A stretch of DNA of 64,000 nt from Lachnospiraceae bacterium (GCA_910574865.1 CAJTDN010000017.1:1-64000); one strand, 5' to 3'. Shown: positions 17,597 to 30,460, numbered from the stretch's first letter. Notes: generated from the letters alone by a model not told the origin. Numbers and translations: made by a program.

Positions 17597-17731
17597 CTAG
17601 GCTGATATCCTCTTTCTTCCTTTTGCTCTTCTGGCAGCAAGTACTTTTCTTCCACCCGGTGTGCTCATCCTTGCCCTGAACCCATGAACTTTCGCCCTGG
17701 TTCTCTTCTTCGGCTGAAATGTCATCTTCAT
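17597..17731 (-). CDS. rpmH: 50S ribosomal protein L34
   Basis: 44 residues, [18 protein letters not shown]...[17 protein letters not shown], very basic and of standard length. The ATG at 17729-17731 follows GGGAGG by about ten bases. First gene of the leftward operon from oriC. Confidence 0.96.
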   Translation of the reverse strand: MKMTFQPKKRTRAKVHGFRARMSTPGGRKVLAARRAKGRKRISA

Positions 17732-17922
17732 TATCCATACACCTCCCTTTATATGACACCGTCTAATCGAATGCCTGTCCTTATCATAACGTGGCAAACA
17801 TGGTTCGCCATACTGGCGTACGAATCCTCCCCGCGTCATTTAATTAAAATCAACGGGTTCATACGTCAGAATATGATTCGTTCTTTCTTATTATATATAA
17901 TTACTGAAAGACACTGCTCTTA

Positions 17923-17951
17923 ATTATATTCAAAAAATGTGTTGAAGTCAA
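17923..17951 (-). promoter_or_regulatory. sigma-A promoter for rpmH operon
   Basis: On the minus strand TTGACT and TATAAT are separated by exactly 17 bases. The -10 lies about 190 bases upstream of the rpmH start, leaving a long leader. Confidence 0.75.
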
Positions 17952-18059
17952 GTAAATACTACCTATTTTATTCATTTTCTCGTATTTTTTTCTTTTCATG
18001 AAGTTTATCCCACCACCACATGTCCAGATACCGTAAATATGACACTTTTCCACCTAATG

Positions 18060-18135
18060 TGAATAACTTGTGGATAAAATGTGGATAACTCGCTTAAACA
18101 ATGTGGATAACTCTCAAAATTGGTGTGGATAAATA
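18060..18135. other. oriC, upstream DnaA-box cluster
   Basis: Four perfect boxes TGTGGATAA (complement of TTATCCACA) lie in the same orientation at 18069-18077, 18080-18088, 18102-18110 and 18124-18132. This matches the cluster before dnaA in B. subtilis-type bipartite origins. AT-rich DNA with further partial boxes continues to about 18210. Confidence 0.93.
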
Positions 18136-18217
18136 TTTCCGAGCTTCAAAATTTATTGATTTTTGGCACTTATTACATGTTAATAAGTCGAATCTATAGT
18201 TATACACATCTTTTTGA

Positions 18218-18246
18218 TTGATTCTAAGCCCATTTTGATGTAAAAT
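18218..18246 (+). promoter_or_regulatory. dnaA promoter
   Basis: TTGATT, 17 bases, TAAAAT. The -10 lies about 120 bases upstream of the dnaA start and next to the DnaA-box cluster, so autoregulation by DnaA is likely. Confidence 0.6.
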
Positions 18247-18366
18247 AGAACGGAGAGTGTTTTTGTGTCATAAAAGGCTCACGCTTAAGGACAACGCTCT
18301 AAAACGGAGCGTATGCCCATGGTAAAATATATCACCTATACTATTATAGAAGTCAGGAGCATTGGG

Positions 18367-19737
18367 ATGAACGTTGTAGAAGAAAACTGGAACCTTATTC
18401 TTAATAAGATGAAACTGGAATATTCTTCCAGTAACCTCGCCTTTTCGACTTGGATAGAACCTCTGAAAGTATACGAGGTATCAGACAACACCGTCTACAT
18501 CCTTGTTGAACTGGAAGGGAGCCTCGAGCATATTGAAAACAAGTACAAGCTTCCTTTTAAGGTATGCATCGCGGAAGTAACCGGGCATGAGTACGAAGTA
18601 TCCTTCGTCACGAAGGATCACGTGGTCATCCAACAAAAAAAGGTGGACGTCACGCAAGGCAAGAAATTAAACGCCGTGTTTGAGAACGCCAATCTGAATC
18701 CGAAATATACTTTTGACACCTTTGTCGTGGGAAATAACAACAAGTTTGCCCATGCGGCCTCCATCGCCGTATCGGAATCACCGGGAGAAATTTACAACCC
18801 GCTCTTCATATATGGGGGAGTGGGACTCGGAAAAACACACCTGATGCATTCCATCGCCCACTTCATATTGGAAAAAGATTCTTCCAAAAAAGTTCTTTAC
18901 GTGACAAGCGAAACCTTTACGAATGAACTGATTGAATCCTTGAAAATGGGTAAGACCGGGAATGAACTGGCTATCACCGCCTTTCGTGAGAAGTACCGTT
19001 CCAATGATGTCCTTTTGATAGACGACATCCAGTTCATCATAGGAAAGGAAAGCACGCAGGAGGAATTTTTCCATACGTTCAACCATCTTCACGTGTCTGG
19101 AAAGCAGATTATCATTTCCAGTGACAAGCCTCCAAAGGACATTGAAACGTTGGAAGCAAGACTACGGACGAGGTTTGAATGGGGATTGATTGCAGACATT
19201 TCCTCTCCGGATTACGAGACAAGGATGGCCATCCTGCAAAAGAAAGTGGAGTTGGACAACTTGGAACGATATAACATACCGGATGATGTCATGCAGTACA
19301 TTGCAAACAACATCAAATCCAACATTCGAGAACTGGAAGGTTCTTTAAACAAATTGATTGCCCTTGCCAACCTTGAAAATAGGGAGATAGACATTGAACT
19401 GGCGGCGGAAGCTTTGAAGGACATGATTTCCGCGGACGACCAACGGGATATCACTCCGGATCTTATCATAGACACGGTTTCCGAACATTTCAACATACCG
19501 ATTTCTGATTTAAAGAGCCGAAAAAGAAATTCCGAAATCGTGCTGGCAAGGCAGATTGTCATGTACCTTTGCCGCAACCTGACGGATACGCCCTTGAAGA
19601 CAATAGGTTCCATACTGGGTGGAAAGGATCATGCGTCCATCAGCCATGGAGTTAACAAAATCGCCGCGGCTCTTGAAGAGGACGAAGCGTTAAACAATAC
19701 GGTAAGCATTATTAAGAAGAAGATGAATCCTATATGA
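18367..19737 (+). CDS. dnaA: chromosomal replication initiator DnaA
   Basis: 456 residues from the ATG at 18367, preceded by AGGAG; an 18-codon in-frame extension upstream has no ribosome-binding site. Domain I (about 1-85, ENWNLILNKMKLEYSSSNLAFSTWIEPL), a short linker, AAA+ domain III with GGVGLGKTHLMHSI (Walker A) and LLIDDIQFI (Walker B), the arginine-containing LEARLRTRFEWGL box, and the DNA-binding domain with the signature LGGKDHASISHGVNKI. Binds the boxes on both sides of its gene to open the origin. Confidence 0.97.
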   Translation: MNVVEENWNLILNKMKLEYSSSNLAFSTWIEPLKVYEVSDNTVYILVELEGSLEHIENKYKLPFKVCIAEVTGHEYEVSFVTKDHVVIQQKKVDVTQGKKLNAVFENANLNPKYTFDTFVVGNNNKFAHAASIAVSESPGEIYNPLFIYGGVGLGKTHLMHSIAHFILEKDSSKKVLYVTSETFTNELIESLKMGKTGNELAITAFREKYRSNDVLLIDDIQFIIGKESTQEEFFHTFNHLHVSGKQIIISSDKPPKDIETLEARLRTRFEWGLIADISSPDYETRMAILQKKVELDNLERYNIPDDVMQYIANNIKSNIRELEGSLNKLIALANLENREIDIELAAEALKDMISADDQRDITPDLIIDTVSEHFNIPISDLKSRKRNSEIVLARQIVMYLCRNLTDTPLKTIGSILGGKDHASISHGVNKIAAALEEDEALNNTVSIIKKKMNPI

Positions 19738-19784
19738 ATAGGATTTGAACTGGGCTAAACCCAGTTATGGGCATGAAAAGTGGA

Positions 19785-19980
19785 TATCATGTGGATAACC
19801 TTTAAACAACATGTGGAAACAATGTGAATTATGAAGTTAACAAAACAGTTTCTTAAAATAACATAATAGTTTTCTACACTTCATCCACATACTATCCCAA
19901 CTGCTTCCACAAGGTTATCAACATAAGAACCGCCTTATTTTATAAGGGCTACGGATAGTTATCCACTTATTCACACCCCC
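19785..19980. other. oriC, dnaA-dnaN DnaA-box cluster and probable unwinding region
   Basis: A perfect box TGTGGATAA at 19790-19798 is followed by near-matches at 19812-19820 (TGTGGAAAC), 19915-19923 (TTATCAACA), 19959-19967 (TTATCCACT) and 19967-19975 (TTATTCACA). AT-rich stretches at 19835-19875 and 19935-19948 are candidates for the unwinding element. With the cluster upstream of dnaA this gives a bipartite origin. Confidence 0.85.
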
Positions 19981-20080
19981 TATTAAGAATGCTACTGAAA
20001 TCTTTTCTTTTATATATACATAAAAGCGCGTGAAAAAAGTTTTTGGCACTCACCAGCAAACATGAAAGGAGTTATTCACA

Positions 20081-21190
20081 ATGAAAATCGTATGCAGCAA
20101 ATCAAACCTGGCAAAGGGAGTCAGCATCGTGTCAAAGGCGGTAGCCACCAAAACGACGATGCCCATCCTCGAATGTATTCTAGTTGACGCTTCCCTTGAC
20201 ATTATAAAATTAACGGCGAATGACATGGAGTTGGGAATTGAAACGACTATTGAAGGAGAAATCATAGAACACGGGATTATTGCTTTGAATGCAAAATTGT
20301 TTTCGGAGATTGTAAGAAAGCTTCCTGATAATGAAGTCGTCATCGACACGGATGCGTCAAACCAGACGATGATATCTTGTGAAAAAGCGAAATTTACGAT
20401 TGCCGCACAATCAGGAGAAGACTTTTCCTATCTTCCGGCCATCGAAAAAGAAGATTCCATAGAAATATCTGAGTTTACTTTGAAAGAAGTGATAAGACAA
20501 ACGATATTTTCGATTGCAGACAATGACACCAACAAGATGATGGCGGGCGAGTTGTTTGAAATTGAGGAAGACATGTTGAAAGTGGTATCTCTTGACGGTC
20601 ACCGTATTTCCATCCGTAAGATTAATCTAAAGAATTCTTATGAGAGGAGGAAGGTCATCGTTCCTGGGAAGACCCTTCAGGAGATTAGCAAGATTATCAG
20701 TGGGGAATCCGACGCGGAAGTGGAAATTTCCTTTACTAAAAACCACATCGTGTTCGAATTTGATAAGACTCTTGTCGTTTCCCGCTTGATTGAAGGGGAT
20801 TACTTCAGGATTGACCAGATGATTTCCAGTGATTACGAGACGAAAGTCAAAGTGAACAAGCGGGAGTTGTTAGATTGTATTGATAGGGCGACGTTGCTTA
20901 TAAAGGAAGGTGACAAAAAACCAATTATTATTAGCATAGGTGATGAGGCGATGGAGTTGAAGATAAAATCGCAGATTGGCTCCATGGACGAGGAAATCAT
21001 GATTGAGAAAGAAGGAAAGGACCTGCTGATTGGATTTAACCCGAAATTCATGATTGACGCGCTTCGAGTCATTGATGATGAGGAGGTTGACCTTTATTTC
21101 ATGAACGCGAAAGCGCCTTGCTTTATCCGCAACGAGCAACAATCATATATTTATTTGATTTTGCCGGTCAATTTTAACGTGGTGGCTTAA
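20081..21190 (+). CDS. dnaN: DNA polymerase III beta sliding clamp
   Basis: 369 residues, normal length, with AAAGGAG before the ATG. The three-fold repeated clamp domain begins MKIVCSKSNLAKGVSIVSKAV; RIDQMI and the C-terminal DLYFMNAKAPCFIRNEQQSYIYLILPV segment are typical. Forms the ring that holds polymerase III on DNA. It follows the second DnaA-box cluster. Confidence 0.96.
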   Translation: MKIVCSKSNLAKGVSIVSKAVATKTTMPILECILVDASLDIIKLTANDMELGIETTIEGEIIEHGIIALNAKLFSEIVRKLPDNEVVIDTDASNQTMISCEKAKFTIAAQSGEDFSYLPAIEKEDSIEISEFTLKEVIRQTIFSIADNDTNKMMAGELFEIEEDMLKVVSLDGHRISIRKINLKNSYERRKVIVPGKTLQEISKIISGESDAEVEISFTKNHIVFEFDKTLVVSRLIEGDYFRIDQMISSDYETKVKVNKRELLDCIDRATLLIKEGDKKPIIISIGDEAMELKIKSQIGSMDEEIMIEKEGKDLLIGFNPKFMIDALRVIDDEEVDLYFMNAKAPCFIRNEQQSYIYLILPVNFNVVA

Positions 21191-21206
21191 GAGGAGAGGA
21201 AGAAGA

Positions 21207-21422
21207 ATGGAAATCGTGAGACTTAGGGAAACGGATGAATATATCAAGCTGGGTCAGGCCTTGAAAGTGGCCGGCCTGGTCGATTCCGGCGTCGAGGCAA
21301 AGGAAGTCATCGTGGGCGGACAAGTCACGGTGAACGGGGAAGTGGACGTAAGGCGCGGCCGGAAACTTTATGCCGGGGACGTGGCCGAATTTGACGGTAA
21401 TCAAATAAAAATTGAAAAATGA
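21207..21422 (+). CDS. S4-domain RNA-binding protein (YaaA/RlbA-type)
   Basis: 71 residues. One S4 domain: YIKLGQALKVAGLVDSGVEAKEVIVGGQVTVNGEVDVRRGRKLYAGD. This small protein is regularly found between dnaN and recF in Firmicutes; related YaaA proteins act in ribosome assembly. GAGAGGAAGAAG lies upstream, 16 bases after dnaN. Confidence 0.92.
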   Translation: MEIVRLRETDEYIKLGQALKVAGLVDSGVEAKEVIVGGQVTVNGEVDVRRGRKLYAGDVAEFDGNQIKIEK

Positions 21423-21463
21423 TGAAAAAGAGTGTAAAATAGAGAAGTGGCAGCGGAGAATTT

Positions 21464-24518
<3,055 letters not shown>

Positions 24519-24550
24519 CGATTGAGAGCGACATCCAGGACAATAAAAAG

Positions 24551-24797
24551 AAAAGATTTTCAAGCTTGCTTGAAAAATCTTTGAGTTTTATTGGAGTGGG
24601 TTGGCATTTGAAATGCCAACCCAGCGAGAAAATCTATGATTTTCTCGCTGGATGTCGGAGGTAAGAAAGATGAGAGAAAGATTTTCCAAGCAAGCTTGGA
24701 AAATCTTGAGGTTTTATCTTTGTGGGTTGGCATATGAAATGCCAACCCAGCGAGAAAATCTATGATTTACTCGCTGGATGTCGGAGGTAAGAAAGAT
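24551..24797. repeat. two tandem ~126-bp hairpin repeats between gyrB and gyrA
   Basis: Each unit has the same three parts. First is a hairpin of AAGATTTT(C)CAAGC type (24553-24590; 24678-24706). Second is GGGTTGGCATTTGAAATGCC AACCC-type near-perfect symmetry (24598-24622; 24724-24748). Third is GCGAGAAAATC TAT GATTTTCTCGC (24624-24648; 24750-24774, one change). Each unit ends with a GATGTCGGAGGTAAGAAAGA copy (24651; 24777). No ORF. Could end gyrB transcription or control gyrA expression. Confidence 0.85.
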
Positions 24798-24800
24798 AGT

Positions 24801-24876
24801 ACCTCGTCAAGTGGACAGACAACTACATTCGCACGTAAGTGACCAAATAACGGCCACTAAGTGCTCATTGTAAAGG
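24801..24876 (+). promoter_or_regulatory. gyrA leader motif (shared with aldolase leader)
   Basis: ACCTCGTCAAGTGGACAGAC...CTACATTCGCACGTAAGTG...CACTAAGTGCTCATTGTAAAGGAG aligns over about 75 bases with 37291-37380. A hairpin AGTGACC (24838-24844) / GGCCACT (24852-24858) differs in sequence from its counterpart there but keeps pairing at 6 of 7 positions. Confidence 0.55.
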
Positions 24877-24885
24877 AGACAAAGA

Positions 24886-27381
24886 ATGGAAGACAATATT
24901 TTTGACAAGGTTCACGAAGTCGATTTGAAGAAGACGATGGAGTCTTCCTACATTGACTATGCGATGAGCGTCATTGCCGCCCGTGCGCTTCCCGACGTCA
25001 GGGATGGTCTAAAGCCGGTGCAGAGACGAATCCTATACTCCATGATTGAGCTGAATAACGGGCCGGACAAGCCGCACCGTAAGTGTGCGCGTATCGTCGG
25101 TGACACGATGGGTAAGTATCATCCACATGGTGACAGTTCTATCTATGGAGCGTTGGTCAATCTGGCACAGGAGTGGTCCACCCGTTATCCGTTGGTTGAC
25201 GGTCACGGGAATTTTGGTTCGGTGGATGGAGACGGGGCCGCCGCCATGCGTTATACGGAGGCGCGCCTTTCCAAGATTTCGATGGAGATGACAGCCGACA
25301 TCAACAAGGACACGGTGGATTTTACGCCGAACTTTGATGAGACGGAAAAGGAACCCACGGTACTTCCCTCCAGGTTTCCCAATCTTCTCGTGAATGGGAC
25401 GAATGGTATCGCGGTCGGCATGGCGACCAACATTCCCCCTCATAATTTGCGGGAAGTCATTGGTGCCGTGGTCAAGATTATTGACGACCAGATTGATGAA
25501 AACGGGGAGACGACCATCGAGGACGTGATGGACATCATCAAGGGGCCGGACTTTCCGACGGGCGCGGAGATTCTCGGCAAGAGCGGCATCGAGGAAGCAT
25601 ATCGGACAGGACGTGGAAAAATCCGGGTACGGGCGGTTAGCAATATCGAGCCGATGCAGAACGGAAAGAACCGCATTATCGTGACGGAGCTTCCTTACAT
25701 GGTGAATAAAGCGAGGTTGATTGAAAAAATCGCGGAACTCGTAAGGGATAAAAAGATAGACGGCATTACGGAGTTGAGCGACCAGTCCAGCAGGGAAGGC
25801 ATGCGTATTTGTATCGAGTTGCGCCGTGACGTGAACCCGAACATTATTTTGAACCAGCTCTACAAACATACGCAGCTGCAGGACACGTTCGGGGTCATCA
25901 TGCTCGCGCTGGTTAATAATGAACCAAAGGTCATGAACATTCTTGACATGCTGAACTATTATTTGAAGCATCAGGAAAACGTGGTGACCAGGAGGACAAA
26001 GTATGAATTAAACAAGGCCGAGGAGCGCGCCCATATTTTGAAGGGATTGCTGATTGCCCTGGACAATATTGACGAGGTCATCCACATTATCCGTAGTTCC
26101 AGGAACGTGCAGCTGGCGAAGGATGAATTGATGTCCCGCTTTGAATTGTCCGACGTGCAGGCACAGGCTATCGTGGACATGCGTCTGCGCGCGCTGACCG
26201 GTTTGGAACGGGAAAAAATCGAGGCCGAATACGCGGAACTGATGAAGCGGATTGAGGAATTGAAAGCCATTTTGGCAGATCGGAAGTTACTTTTAGGCAT
26301 CATCAAGAAGGAAATTTTGGTCATTTCTGATAAATACGGGGATGAAAGAAGGACGAGCATCGGTTTTGACGAGTTCGACATTTCCATGGAAGACATGATT
26401 CCGAAGGAGGACGTTGTCGTCACGATGACGAAATTAGGCTATATCAAGCGCATGACGACGGATACGTTCAAGAGCCAGAATCGCGGCGGCAAGGGAATCA
26501 AAGGCATGCAGAAGCTGGAGGAAGATTATATACAAGAGCTATTTATTACATCCACGCATAATTACATCATGTTTTTTACGAACACGGGACGTGTTTATCG
26601 GATGAAGGCATATGAGATACCAGAGTCGGGCAGGACTTCGCGGGGAACGGCGATTATCAACTTGCTGCAGTTGATGCCGGAGGAAAAGATTACGGCCATG
26701 ATACCGATTAAGACATATGATGACAACCAGTATCTGTTCATGGCGACGGAACAAGGCCTGGTGAAGAAAACGCCGCTTAGGGAGTATTTTAACGTCCGTA
26801 AGAAAGGATTGGCGGCCATCACGTTGCGTGATGACGACCAGTTGATCGAGGTGAAGATTACGGATAATGAAAAGGACATTCTTCTCGTCACGAAATATGG
26901 CCAATGTATTCGCTTTGATGAAAATGACGTCCGCTCCACGGGAAGAATCTCGATGGGCGTGCGCGGCATCAACCTAAGTGACCGTGACGTCGTGATAGGC
27001 ATGCAGGTCAACACGCAGGGAGACAGTCTGTTGATCGTATCTGAAAAGGGTATGGGCAAGCGCACCGCCATGGAAGAATTTACGAACCAGAATCGTGGCG
27101 GCAAGGGCGTGAAGTGCTATAAGATTACGGAGAAGACCGGAAACGTGGTGGGCATGAAGGCCGTTTCCGAGGATGATGAAATCATGATGATCAACAGTGA
27201 GGGCATCATCATCCGAATGGCATGCGACACGATTTCCAAGTATGGAAGGATTACTTCGGGCGTGAAGTTGATTAACCTGGGCGGTAAGGAGAGCGTCGTG
27301 AGCGTGGCGAAGGTAAGGAAGACGCAGGCGGAGATTGACGGTGAAGAAGTGGAAATCTCAGAGGACGCGGAGGAGGAATAA
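24886..27381 (+). CDS. gyrA: DNA gyrase subunit A
   Basis: 831 residues. Breakage-reunion domain with the active-site Tyr at residue 123 ([11 protein letters not shown]); six-bladed C-terminal DNA-wrapping domain with the GyrA-box [11 protein letters not shown], repeated later as [10 protein letters not shown]. The quinolone-binding region reads [15 protein letters not shown]: Ser84 (E. coli Ser83) is kept, and the place of E. coli Asp87 is Gly88. The C-terminus is short and acidic. It ends two bases before the next start codon. Confidence 0.97.
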   Translation: MEDNIFDKVHEVDLKKTMESSYIDYAMSVIAARALPDVRDGLKPVQRRILYSMIELNNGPDKPHRKCARIVGDTMGKYHPHGDSSIYGALVNLAQEWSTRYPLVDGHGNFGSVDGDGAAAMRYTEARLSKISMEMTADINKDTVDFTPNFDETEKEPTVLPSRFPNLLVNGTNGIAVGMATNIPPHNLREVIGAVVKIIDDQIDENGETTIEDVMDIIKGPDFPTGAEILGKSGIEEAYRTGRGKIRVRAVSNIEPMQNGKNRIIVTELPYMVNKARLIEKIAELVRDKKIDGITELSDQSSREGMRICIELRRDVNPNIILNQLYKHTQLQDTFGVIMLALVNNEPKVMNILDMLNYYLKHQENVVTRRTKYELNKAEERAHILKGLLIALDNIDEVIHIIRSSRNVQLAKDELMSRFELSDVQAQAIVDMRLRALTGLEREKIEAEYAELMKRIEELKAILADRKLLLGIIKKEILVISDKYGDERRTSIGFDEFDISMEDMIPKEDVVVTMTKLGYIKRMTTDTFKSQNRGGKGIKGMQKLEEDYIQELFITSTHNYIMFFTNTGRVYRMKAYEIPESGRTSRGTAIINLLQLMPEEKITAMIPIKTYDDNQYLFMATEQGLVKKTPLREYFNVRKKGLAAITLRDDDQLIEVKITDNEKDILLVTKYGQCIRFDENDVRSTGRISMGVRGINLSDRDVVIGMQVNTQGDSLLIVSEKGMGKRTAMEEFTNQNRGGKGVKCYKITEKTGNVVGMKAVSEDDEIMMINSEGIIIRMACDTISKYGRITSGVKLINLGGKESVVSVAKVRKTQAEIDGEEVEISEDAEEE

Positions 27382-27383
27382 TA

Positions 27384-29207
27384 ATGGAATTATCTTTGAT
27401 GACATTCTCCATGTTGATGGATGCGAGCATGAAGAAGATGGATGCGGAAACGTTATGCCAGGTGGCAGAGCAGAACGGGCTTTCCTCATTGGACTTGATG
27501 GATTTTGACTTGAAGGTGTATGGTAAGGAAAAATTGATGGAGGCCATGAAGCGTCATGGCATTCATTGTGGCTGCCTGATTATGAGCACGCCTTTCTTTA
27601 GTGCACCAGGCAAGGTGGAGGGAGAAATCAAGGAGAGGCTTGAGATTGCCAGGGAACTTGGAACGGACATCTTGATGGTCATTCCTGGGCAGGCCACGCC
27701 TGCGGACAAGTCCGCATGCAAAAAGATGGACAAGAGGGAAATGTTAAGGATTGCCGTTCATCTTTTCCGCGACGCGGTGGAACAGGCGAAAGAATATGGA
27801 ATCAAGATTGGTTTTGAAAATACGCCGCATAGTTATAAACCGCTGGCATCCGCCAAGGATTGTAAGTTCGTGCTACAAGAAGTGCCGGGATTGGGACTCA
27901 TTTTTGACACGGGGAATTTTCGGATTGCCGACACGGACTGCGACGAGATGGAAATTTATGAGGAACTCAAGGAATATATCATCCGCGTTCATTTGAAGGA
28001 CGTTGTGATTGGTGATTTTTCAAACGGTGAGGAATGTACGGACGGCCAAAAAATCAAGGCGGTTGTCACCGGCAGCGGTGTCATCCCGATGGAAAAGCTG
28101 ATTGCAAGATTGCGCGAGGACGGGTACGACAAGGGTCTTGCCATTGAATATGCGAAGCCGGGCAATGTGCACGGGATGGACAACGCGATGGTGGTACAGC
28201 CTTATTGTGACTATATCCGGTCTGCATGGGAAGGAAGGGTTTTGAAGGTTCCGTATACGAAAATGGAAGGGATTGACATTCTTGTTTCCCGCCTTTTCTT
28301 TGGAACGGCGTTTATGCCGATGATGATGGGAAAAGAAGTCAATGCCTTGTTGGACGGCGTGTTTTCCATGGGAATCAACGCGTTTGACACGGCCAGGGGA
28401 TATGGCATGGCGGAAAAATCGTTGGGAAGCTGGATAAAGGAGAGAAACAACCGTGACAAGGTGGTCGTCTTGTCTAAGTGTGGAAATGTCGGCCTGGGCG
28501 GCAAGGTTTGCGTCAACCGCAAAGTGATTGAGAAGGAGCTGGCCAAGAGCCTTAAGACGCTGGATACGGATTATATTGACATTTTCCTGCTTCACCGGGA
28601 TGATCCGAATACTCCGGTCGGAGAAATGATAGAGGCACTAAACGACGCGAAAAGGGAAGGGAAAATCAAGATTTTCGGCGTGTCCAACTGGACGCACGAA
28701 AGAATCATGGAAGCCAATGATTATGCCAAGGCACATGAATTGGAAGGATTTTCTGTTTCCAGCCCGAATTTTGGCCTGGCCGAGCAGGTGGCAGACCCGT
28801 GGGGCGGCGAGTGCATCACCATTTCAGGCCCGGAAAACGAGGAAGCCAGGGAATGGTACGCGAAGGAGCAGATGCCGGTGATTGCTTATTCCAGTTTAGG
28901 TAGGGGATTCTTCAGCGGAAGATTTACAAGCGGAGATTATGAAGGGGCAAAGAAAGTGATGGATGGCAACGCGCAGAAAGGATATTTGTGCGAGTCCAAC
29001 ATGAAACGCCTGGCAGTGGCGGAAGAGATGGCGAAGAGGGATGGATGCAGCGTGCCGCAGGTGGCGATGCGCTATATATTCTCCACGCCGATGAACGTGT
29101 TTGCCGTGGTGAGCAGCCAGAACGTGGGCCGCATGAGGGAGAACGTGGTGGCCGCGAACATGCCGCTTGGGGCGGAGGACGTGGAAAAATTGGAGAGTCC
29201 GAAATAA
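27384..29207 (+). CDS. fusion: xylose-isomerase-like TIM barrel + aldo/keto reductase
   Basis: 607 residues. The first half (1-285) is a sugar-phosphate isomerase/epimerase-type barrel with metal-ligand candidates Glu145 (GFENTPH), Asp175 (FDTGNF), His203 (RVHLKDV) and Glu255 (AIEYAKPG). The second half (about 295-607) is an aldo/keto reductase with the tetrad Asp335/Tyr340 (FDTARGYG), Lys365 (LSKCG) and His404 (FLLHRDD), then FGVSNW and the SSLGRGFFSGRF and PQVAMRYIFS blocks. Both sites look intact, so it probably isomerises or epimerises and oxidises/reduces one sugar. Its GGAGG ribosome-binding site lies inside the gyrA end, two bases separate the genes, and no frameshift is seen. Confidence 0.85.
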   Translation: MELSLMTFSMLMDASMKKMDAETLCQVAEQNGLSSLDLMDFDLKVYGKEKLMEAMKRHGIHCGCLIMSTPFFSAPGKVEGEIKERLEIARELGTDILMVIPGQATPADKSACKKMDKREMLRIAVHLFRDAVEQAKEYGIKIGFENTPHSYKPLASAKDCKFVLQEVPGLGLIFDTGNFRIADTDCDEMEIYEELKEYIIRVHLKDVVIGDFSNGEECTDGQKIKAVVTGSGVIPMEKLIARLREDGYDKGLAIEYAKPGNVHGMDNAMVVQPYCDYIRSAWEGRVLKVPYTKMEGIDILVSRLFFGTAFMPMMMGKEVNALLDGVFSMGINAFDTARGYGMAEKSLGSWIKERNNRDKVVVLSKCGNVGLGGKVCVNRKVIEKELAKSLKTLDTDYIDIFLLHRDDPNTPVGEMIEALNDAKREGKIKIFGVSNWTHERIMEANDYAKAHELEGFSVSSPNFGLAEQVADPWGGECITISGPENEEAREWYAKEQMPVIAYSSLGRGFFSGRFTSGDYEGAKKVMDGNAQKGYLCESNMKRLAVAEEMAKRDGCSVPQVAMRYIFSTPMNVFAVVSSQNVGRMRENVVAANMPLGAEDVEKLESPK

Positions 29208-29238
29208 AAATGAGGGACTGCCGGGAAATGACTGCAGG

Positions 29239-29292
29239 CCCACAATATATGTCGTGGCGCATCTGGATTTGCCACCATATATTGTGGGTTTT
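29239..29292. terminator. bidirectional hairpin between convergent genes
   Basis: A perfect 13-bp stem CCCACAATATATG (29239-29251) / (29276-29288) continues as GTGGC/GCCAC (29254-29258, 29271-29275) and is followed by TTTT. It lies between the fusion gene and the convergent AraC-type gene. Confidence 0.8.
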
Positions 29293-29323
29293 CCGCATTA
29301 TCCGACAGCCCCTTGTTTATTTC

Positions 29324-30397
29324 TTATTCTTTGTCAATATCCTTCGGTTCCAAAAGGTTCATGCACATGTTGCGATATTCTTGCGGGGTCATGTGAAAAT
29401 GTTTTTGAAACTGTCGGTAAAACTGGGACGGGTTTTTAAATCCCACCGCCTCCGCTATTTTTTCCACGGTGTCGTCGGTCTGCAGAAGCAGGCTGGCGGC
29501 TTTTTTTATGTAGGTGTAGCTGCAGTAGGCGGAGAGCGTCATGCCCATGTTCTCCTTGAAAAGGCGGTTTAAGTAGTCGCTGTTGTAGTGGAGCGCGGTG
29601 GAGATATCCTCCCGCGTCAGGCGGCAGGAAGAACACTCGATAAAATTGCGGACGGTGTCCACCAGGCTTTCCAGCTTTAGCGTGATGTAGTTACATTTGT
29701 AATGTTTCGGGTCAATCAACATATAAAGAAGGCGGCAAAACAAGCCATAAATTATCAGCCAGTAGCCGGGCGACTGTCTCTCCAACTCCTTGCGAATGGC
29801 GAGAAAGCAGGAAAAAACCTCCGGGACGAATTCTTTCGATCCAATGTGATGAAATTCCAAAAAACTGCTGGAGGGACACGGATCCTGGTCCTGGGAATGA
29901 AAAAAGCGCTGGAACAGCTTGTTCTCCTTCGGGTAATAGGACATGCCGCATTCCGGCCAGTTGTCAAGAAAATTCTTGGTAATGCAGCAGTAAAGGATGG
30001 AGGTGTTCGCCTGTTCTATCTCCGCGTGATGGATATTTCGGTCAAAAAGGCATGCGTCGCCCTCATGGTAGGTATAAACCGTGTTTTCAATCTGTAGCTT
30101 CAAGGTTCCGTTTCGGACGAACATCAGTTCAAAATAGTCATGATTATGGAGAATGGGAGCGTGGGTGACACTTTGCAAAGTCTGGGGAATTGCAATGTGG
30201 TAGTGTTTTCTCCCGTTACTTAACTCCACGGTCCGTTCGTTCGGCATGTTGACAAAAAAGGAAAATGACAACGGACTTTGGGTGTGGCGGTTGGAAGTCG
30301 TGTTCAGTCTCATGACGATGTCGGCCATCTCGTTCAGGGAGAGGCCTTTGTTGAAAAGACTTTCAATTTCAATATTGGTCTTTGTAGAATCATTCAT
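29324..30397 (-). CDS. AraC-family transcriptional regulator
   Basis: 357 residues; GAAAGGAG precedes the ATG. N-terminal cupin-like sensing domain (about 85-165, HNHDYFELMFVRNGTLKLQIEN...GDACLFDRNIHHAE) and C-terminal pair of helix-turn-helices (about 255-350, CRLTREDISTALHYNSDYLNRLFKENMG...VEKIAEAVGFKNPSQFYRQFQKHFHMTPQEYR). Divergent from the ATPase/Fe-S/MFS genes and next to sugar genes, so it most likely senses a carbohydrate and controls one or both sides. About 320 bases separate it from the divergent gene. Confidence 0.92.
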   Translation of the reverse strand: MNDSTKTNIEIESLFNKGLSLNEMADIVMRLNTTSNRHTQSPLSFSFFVNMPNERTVELSNGRKHYHIAIPQTLQSVTHAPILHNHDYFELMFVRNGTLKLQIENTVYTYHEGDACLFDRNIHHAEIEQANTSILYCCITKNFLDNWPECGMSYYPKENKLFQRFFHSQDQDPCPSSSFLEFHHIGSKEFVPEVFSCFLAIRKELERQSPGYWLIIYGLFCRLLYMLIDPKHYKCNYITLKLESLVDTVRNFIECSSCRLTREDISTALHYNSDYLNRLFKENMGMTLSAYCSYTYIKKAASLLLQTDDTVEKIAEAVGFKNPSQFYRQFQKHFHMTPQEYRNMCMNLLEPKDIDKE

Positions 30398-30460
30398 ATA
30401 TAAACTCCTTTCGGGTCGGAAAATGCAATTAGTGTATAAAAGGTTGGTCGTTATCTGTTA

